Under the pieces are notes generated by a model, which saw nothing but the letters and a program-made list of their open reading frames with translations, was not told where the DNA came from and searched no databases. This document shows, piece by piece, positions 60,959 through 64,000 of a stretch of 64,000 nt of DNA. Numbering within the stretch: position 1 is the first letter of the stretch; every line of letters starts with the position of its first letter. A program made the translations under genes and the position numbers. Source of the DNA: JAEUOS01 sp040382235 (GTDB lineage: Bacteria > Pseudomonadota > Gammaproteobacteria > Burkholderiales > JAEUOS01); NCBI GenBank assembly GCA_040382235.1, contig JBEIFV010000009.1, positions 1 to 64,000 on the forward strand. The letters are read 5' to 3'.

Positions 60959-61412
60959 AGGCAGGCGCAGAGCGGATGTCTTGTAACGAGATGCATCGCC
61001 GGATTGTCGGCGATGCGGGCTGGGCGCACAAGTTCGGGAACAAACATCGGGGGCGGCCTGTGGAGCCTCGCGACCACGCCGGGAGGTGGATCACTTGCGG
61101 AAAGCCCGGCTGGACAGATGGGATCAAGTCCCTTCCGTTTCCTTTTCCGGAGATTGATCGCCCAACATTGCAAAAAGGGTCACCCCGGCACCGCAAGACG
61201 CCGATAGCCCTTCCGGCAGAGCGCCTCGAGGCGTGGCATCCGCGCGTAACGATTGGCGCATCGGTGTTCGCAGATTCTTGTGTCGACCGACCACGGAGAG
61301 TCCACCCCGGATGCCGGATATACGACTGCAGGCTTGACCCTATCGCCAAGACAATCGATCAGTCACCGGACTTTGGCGGGGAGTCCATCCAGAAGCTTAG
61401 ACCGCGCCAAGC
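60959..61412. other. Intergenic region with one strong hairpin
   Basis: About 450 bases without a supported gene between the BLUF gene and the dehydrogenase operon (both minus strand). It contains a perfect 9-base inverted repeat GCATCGCCG / CGGCGATGC (60993-61001 and 61008-61016). This lies 35 to 58 bases upstream of the operon start codon, so it would sit in the promoter or leader. There is no T-run. Confidence 0.45.
60993..61016. repeat. Perfect inverted repeat in the leader of the dehydrogenase operon
   Basis: GCATCGCCG, six-base loop GATTGT, CGGCGATGC. The position just upstream of the octopine-dehydrogenase-like start favours an operator or leader hairpin over a terminator. No known regulator gene is adjacent. 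Confidence 0.6.
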
Positions 61413-61865
61413 TCACTCGACCTTCCCTTCTGTGTTTTCGTCGGCCACCAGCAAGGAAAGAATGTCTTGAGCGAACTGCGCCGTCCGATTCTGCTCTTCA
61501 GCTGTCTCTCCCAGACCTTCAGGGGTGTCGTTCGTTGCGCTAACTCCTGACCACTTAGCAACCTGTTTCGGTGTTGCGCTGACGTATGCCATCTTCCAAC
61601 TGCCAAAGATCGCCGTCGGAACTTCGCTCTCCCGCAAGACGAGGACATTTTCATGGCGTACGTCCCGCCGTATCTTGGCCATCAGGTCCCGTAGTACAAC
61701 CTTGTCACCTTCAAGGATTTGCAGAAATATTCTCTCTGCGTAGACAAGCGCACCAGTAACGCCCTTAGCCGCGTTGCTACGTCTGGCATGGTCAAGGAGT
61801 TCCTGCAGATCGTCGGTCTGCATCGGAGTCGCCGCTTCTGAGGAATAGATGATTCGGTATGTCAC
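61413..61865 (-). CDS. BLUF-domain blue-light photoreceptor
   Basis: 150 residues from GTG 61865 with AGGATG upstream. The BLUF domain fills residues 1-95: flavin-network Tyr7 (RIIYSS), Asn31 (RRSNAAKGVTGAL), Gln49 (FLQILEG) and the Trp/Met pair in FGSWKMAYV. Light shifts the flavin hydrogen bonds through Tyr and Gln, so photochemistry should be intact. The last 50 residues are a short charged tail, no output enzyme. It probably acts by protein-protein contact. It lies 115 bases beyond the attC-ended cassette, in a somewhat AT-richer patch. Confidence 0.88.
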   Translation of the reverse strand: MTYRIIYSSEAATPMQTDDLQELLDHARRSNAAKGVTGALVYAERIFLQILEGDKVVLRDLMAKIRRDVRHENVLVLRESEVPTAIFGSWKMAYVSATPKQVAKWSGVSATNDTPEGLGETAEEQNRTAQFAQDILSLLVADENTEGKVE

Positions 61866-61973
61866 GAGGGCATCCTAGCGGATTGAATTTGGCAGACATT
61901 GATCGACGTGTGGAAACCGGCAGGCCGCTCGGCTCGAAAGAGTGCAGGCAAATTCGAGAAGCAACACTGTGCG

Positions 61974-62060
61974 GCCCAACGTAGAGCTAACCGGCGCTGC
62001 GCGGCTTTATCGCGCAGCGTCCAGCGACTGAAAGGAGCGAGGTTGAGCGCCGTGTTAGGG
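61974..62060 (-). other. attC: Integron attC recombination site
   Basis: Read on the minus strand: R'' CCCTAAC (62060-62054), 5-base spacer, L'' GCTCAACC (62048-62041), a central stem around CGCGC...GCGCG, L' GGTTAGC (61992-61986), 5-base spacer TCTAC, R' GTTGGGC (61980-61974, a perfect GTTRRRY). L'' pairs with L' except for one extra C in L'', the extrahelical base expected on that side of attC sites and the feature that gives orientation. The central arm is asymmetric, as is common. The site starts 9 bases after the stop of the protease gene, the normal cassette layout. Confidence 0.86.
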
Positions 62061-62955
62061 GTGTTTTCTTATAGGGCACCAACATCAACATGACCATAAG
62101 TAATCAGTTCCGCAAAAGTCAAAGTGCTCGCGCGTCTAGAAAGCGGCACTTGCAAAAACTCCCAACTGTTATGTGGAATACGAATACACCCCAGCTCTAG
62201 TGGAAGAAGTTGGGTAACAGGCACTACTGAAGAAAGATCATCTCCTTCAGACTCGCCGCCTCGAAAATCCCAGCCACGGCAAGCAATTGCAACTATGCAG
62301 CCGCTTGCGTTAAATATTGGACATCCACTTGCACCACTTCTAATTTCAAGGCTTGTCTCGTAGTGAGCATACGGCATGAAAGGTCGAGATCCCGCATCTA
62401 TCTGGGAACGAAATTTTCCATGAATATAGCGACCAGCCAATGTCGGTAATTGCTCTAAAGGAACATCGCCCGAATGCGTACTTTCTGCCTGTTCTCTGAA
62501 ATCAAGTATTTCGTTTTCTGGGTATGCATAGCTCACGAGAGCTTCGCCGATCTTTGGACGAGTTAGGGATATTGGCCCCCTCAGATTCGGTGGTTCGAGC
62601 TTATCGGGACTCTCGGCGCCATTTTCGACTTGCCCAATGCCGACATCAGCTAAATTGGATACCGAGATGCCAACGATGCGCCGAAAAAAGCAACCATTCG
62701 ATGAACCATCTTGAAATATGTAACTTGGGAAAATAGTTTTTGACTGATAATCGGCCAAGTCATCGAGGACGTGTCTTGCAGTTGCAAACGTTCCATATCG
62801 GGTGAGAAGAAATCCAGTCCCAACCACCTTTAATTGGTGATTTCCAATCTCTTTTAGAATTGCAACGACACCTTCTCCAGGGCGAAGAGGTTTTCCATCG
62901 CCTCGGCGTGATCGTGCTTTTGATGTTTTACGGTGAGCCATATGCGGACCCCTAA
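61980..62955 (-). mobile_element. Integron gene cassette carrying a trypsin-like protease
   Basis: The cassette ends can be placed to the base. Upstream of the gene, GTTAGGGG (minus, 62956-62949) is the exact complement of CCCCTAAC, the R'' box with one extra base, at the other end of the cassette. In the circular form these would pair as R'/R''. Cutting both sites at G/TT gives a 976-base circle with one ORF and one attC. The flanks then rejoin as GTTGGGC, a valid GTTRRRY insertion point. No integrase gene or second attC was found, so this is a lone cassette, inserted at a secondary site or left after loss of an integron. Confidence 0.8.
62069..62941 (-). CDS. Trypsin-like serine peptidase, cassette-borne
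   Basis: 290 residues from ATG 62941, preceded by AGGGG. The chymotrypsin-fold triad is complete: His57 in FATARHVLDD, Asp99 in LADVGIGQ, Ser206 in RSGASGCPIFNASG (GxSGxP). There is no signal peptide; the N-terminus MAHRKTSKARSRRGDGKPLR is strongly basic. No PDZ or other partner domain follows. The gene is clearly AT-richer and has different codon use from its neighbours, as expected of a cassette from another genome. Signal-less trypsin-like proteins like this occur in bacterial defence and toxin modules, but the role here is open. Confidence 0.85.
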   Translation of the reverse strand: MAHRKTSKARSRRGDGKPLRPGEGVVAILKEIGNHQLKVVGTGFLLTRYGTFATARHVLDDLADYQSKTIFPSYIFQDGSSNGCFFRRIVGISVSNLADVGIGQVENGAESPDKLEPPNLRGPISLTRPKIGEALVSYAYPENEILDFREQAESTHSGDVPLEQLPTLAGRYIHGKFRSQIDAGSRPFMPYAHYETSLEIRSGASGCPIFNASGCIVAIACRGWDFRGGESEGDDLSSVVPVTQLLPLELGCIRIPHNSWEFLQVPLSRRASTLTFAELITYGHVDVGAL

Positions 62956-62956
62956 C

Positions 62957-63378
62957 GTAAAATTCGACCACCTAATGGTTCGGTGAAAACCGTCGCAGGC
63001 GACGACCAACCCGCCAACGGGCTTGCGCAACTGCCTGATTCTGCGTTCTTCGTCCTGCGTTCTGCTTTCATATGCATGAAACTTTCGGCTACATAATAGT
63101 CCATGGAAACCGTCGCGTTCAAACCCTTGCTGCCTGCCGCCACACCTACACGTCGACGGCGTCATGAGGCGCTCGCCCGTATTCGCATGTTGCAATTCTC
63201 GGCCTGCGTCGACCAAGCATGAATCGGCTGGATCAGACGCGATATCAGACGCATTAACAAGCGTTCGTTGCCCAGGCATTGGCCGCTCCGCCTTGCCAAA
63301 AATAGCACAGCACCAATACAGACCCGCCATGCCGATGTCGAAATGCTGGCGTAAGCGTGATCGGATAAGCTTGAACCC
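62957..63378. other. Intergenic region with a 10-bp direct repeat and hairpins
   Basis: About 420 bases between the cassette and the SDR gene. AAACCGTCGC occurs at 62987-62996 and again at 63107-63116, 120 bases apart, and the first copy is followed by a palindrome CGTCGC-AG-GCGACG. Small minus-strand frames here are not supported. The structure would fit a small repeated intergenic or MITE-like element, or the remnant of an attI-side region, but neither is shown. Confidence 0.4.
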
Positions 63379-64000
63379 GTGACAAACCCGCACAACAAAC
63401 CACTCGCTGGCCGCGTCGCGCTGATCACCGGTGCCAATACCGGCATCGGCCGCGCCACCGCGCGCGAACGTGCCTCACAGGGCGCGCGCGTGTTCATCGC
63501 CTGCCGTTCCGCGGTGCGCGCACAGCCGGTAATTGACGAGATTCGCACCGCGACCGGCCAGACAGCGGTCGAAGGTCTGACTCTGGACCTTTCCGACTTC
63601 GCCTCGATACGTGTCTGCGCGGCGACGTTCCTGGCGCTTGACCTGCCCTTGCATCTGCTGATCAACAATGCCGGCTTGGCCGGTACGCGCGGCATGACGT
63701 CCTCCGGTTTCGAGATGGCATTCGGGGTCAACCACCTCGGGCATTTTCTGTTGACGCAACTCCTGCTGGAGCGCATCCGGCAATCTGCACCGGCGCGGAT
63801 TGTCACCGTCGCCAGTCGCGCGCACTATCGATCGACCGGTATCGACTGGGACGCGCTGCGCCAGCCTACCCGTGCAGTCACAGGCTTTCCGGAATATGCC
63901 ACCTCGAAATTGGCCAACGTGTTGTTTTCCACTGAACTCGGGCGCCAGCTTGCGGGCAGCGGTGTCACCACATATTCGCTGCATCCCGGCGTGGTCGCTT
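63379..64000 (+). CDS. Short-chain dehydrogenase, retinol-dehydrogenase-like, 3' end missing
   Basis: The frame opens at GTG 63379 (MTNPHNKPLAGRVALITGAN) and runs off the right edge, giving about 207 residues. TGANTGIG binds NAD(P), LLINNAGLAG follows, the NHLGHFLLTQLLL helix is typical of RDH/WW-domain oxidoreductases, and the catalytic YxxxK is in EYATSKLANVLFS. These SDRs of about 300 residues reduce retinoid-like or other lipid carbonyls. The remaining C-terminus is outside the window. Confidence 0.87.
   Translation, partial: MTNPHNKPLAGRVALITGANTGIGRATARERASQGARVFIACRSAVRAQPVIDEIRTATGQTAVEGLTLDLSDFASIRVCAATFLALDLPLHLLINNAGLAGTRGMTSSGFEMAFGVNHLGHFLLTQLLLERIRQSAPARIVTVASRAHYRSTGIDWDALRQPTRAVTGFPEYATSKLANVLFSTELGRQLAGSGVTTYSLHPGVVA

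Noticed and set aside
61155..61250. GTTGGGC on the minus strand near 61160-61166, considered as a second attC R' box
   Set aside because: No matching L' or L'' boxes or RYYYAAC upstream, so the BLUF gene cannot be shown to be a cassette.
62854..63393. Minus-strand frames (179 and 63 codons) upstream of the cassette protease
   Set aside because: They run through hairpins and repeats, carry no domain, and overlap the protease start.
1..64000. CRISPR arrays, tRNA, rRNA, transposases
   Set aside because: No regularly spaced repeats, cloverleaf-like sequences with CCA ends, rRNA stretches or transposase motifs were recognised by eye; weak tRNA signals could be missed without a covariance search.

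Overview
The window is a 64 kb piece of a high-GC proteobacterial chromosome. It has dense genes, many GTG and TTG starts, and six tripartite-tricarboxylate (Bug/TctC-type) periplasmic binding proteins plus one Bug fragment, none with TctA/TctB partners. Together with a kynB-kynA operon, a fused FAD oxidoreductase-SelD and several acyl-CoA dehydrogenase/Bug clusters, this is typical of Burkholderiales-like Betaproteobacteria. The sequence alone does not fix genus. No rRNA, tRNA, CRISPR array or transposase was seen.

Layout. 1-5 kb: partial Bug gene, D-2-hydroxyacid dehydrogenase, SnoaL-like protein, VTT membrane protein, luciferase-like monooxygenase, cupin. 5-11 kb: a 36-residue lysine-rich protein, a cytoplasmic-looking S8 serine peptidase followed by a membrane-embedded patatin, and an M15 peptidase. 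11-17.3 kb: acyl-CoA synthetase, hipBA with a perfect operator palindrome, a Bug gene, an MNT/HepT module whose hepT carries an in-frame amber codon, and a Bug fragment carrying an internal deletion. 17.3-20.7 kb: a LuxR regulator divergent from a response regulator and hybrid histidine kinase. 20.8-25.8 kb: SGNH hydrolase, an alpha/beta-hydrolase-caspase fusion, an astacin-like metallopeptidase and an alpha/beta hydrolase. 25.9-27 kb: toxin-antitoxin genes. 27.2-38.4 kb: mmsA, an ABC/FtsX/HlyD export operon, a Tat-exported dienelactone hydrolase, an alpha/beta hydrolase-Bug-SDR group and another toxin-antitoxin pair. 38.5-45.7 kb: a co-directional degradation cluster (MaoC, SDR, two ACADs, two tandem Bugs, a third ACAD). 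45.9-50 kb: kynBA, an enolase-superfamily enzyme and a DSD1-type PLP enzyme. 50-64 kb: membrane cNMP-binding protein, autotransporter-type barrel, fatty-acid hydroxylase with TauD and Bug, MliC-like lipoprotein, FAD-SelD fusion, GFA protein, an opine/3-hydroxyacyl-CoA dehydrogenase operon, a BLUF photoreceptor, an integron-type gene cassette with a trypsin-like protease, and a partial SDR.

Metabolically most of the window is small-carboxylate uptake (Bug receptors) with CoA-dependent degradation. Two parts stand out. One is a set of signal-less peptidases and lipases (S8 + patatin; SGNH + caspase fusion + metallopeptidase) that resembles protease-triggered membrane-damage systems but matches no named system I know. 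The other is a structurally convincing attC site at 61974-62060, whose box sequences fix the exact ends (61980-62955) of a single integron cassette carrying an AT-richer trypsin-like protease, with no integrase in view.
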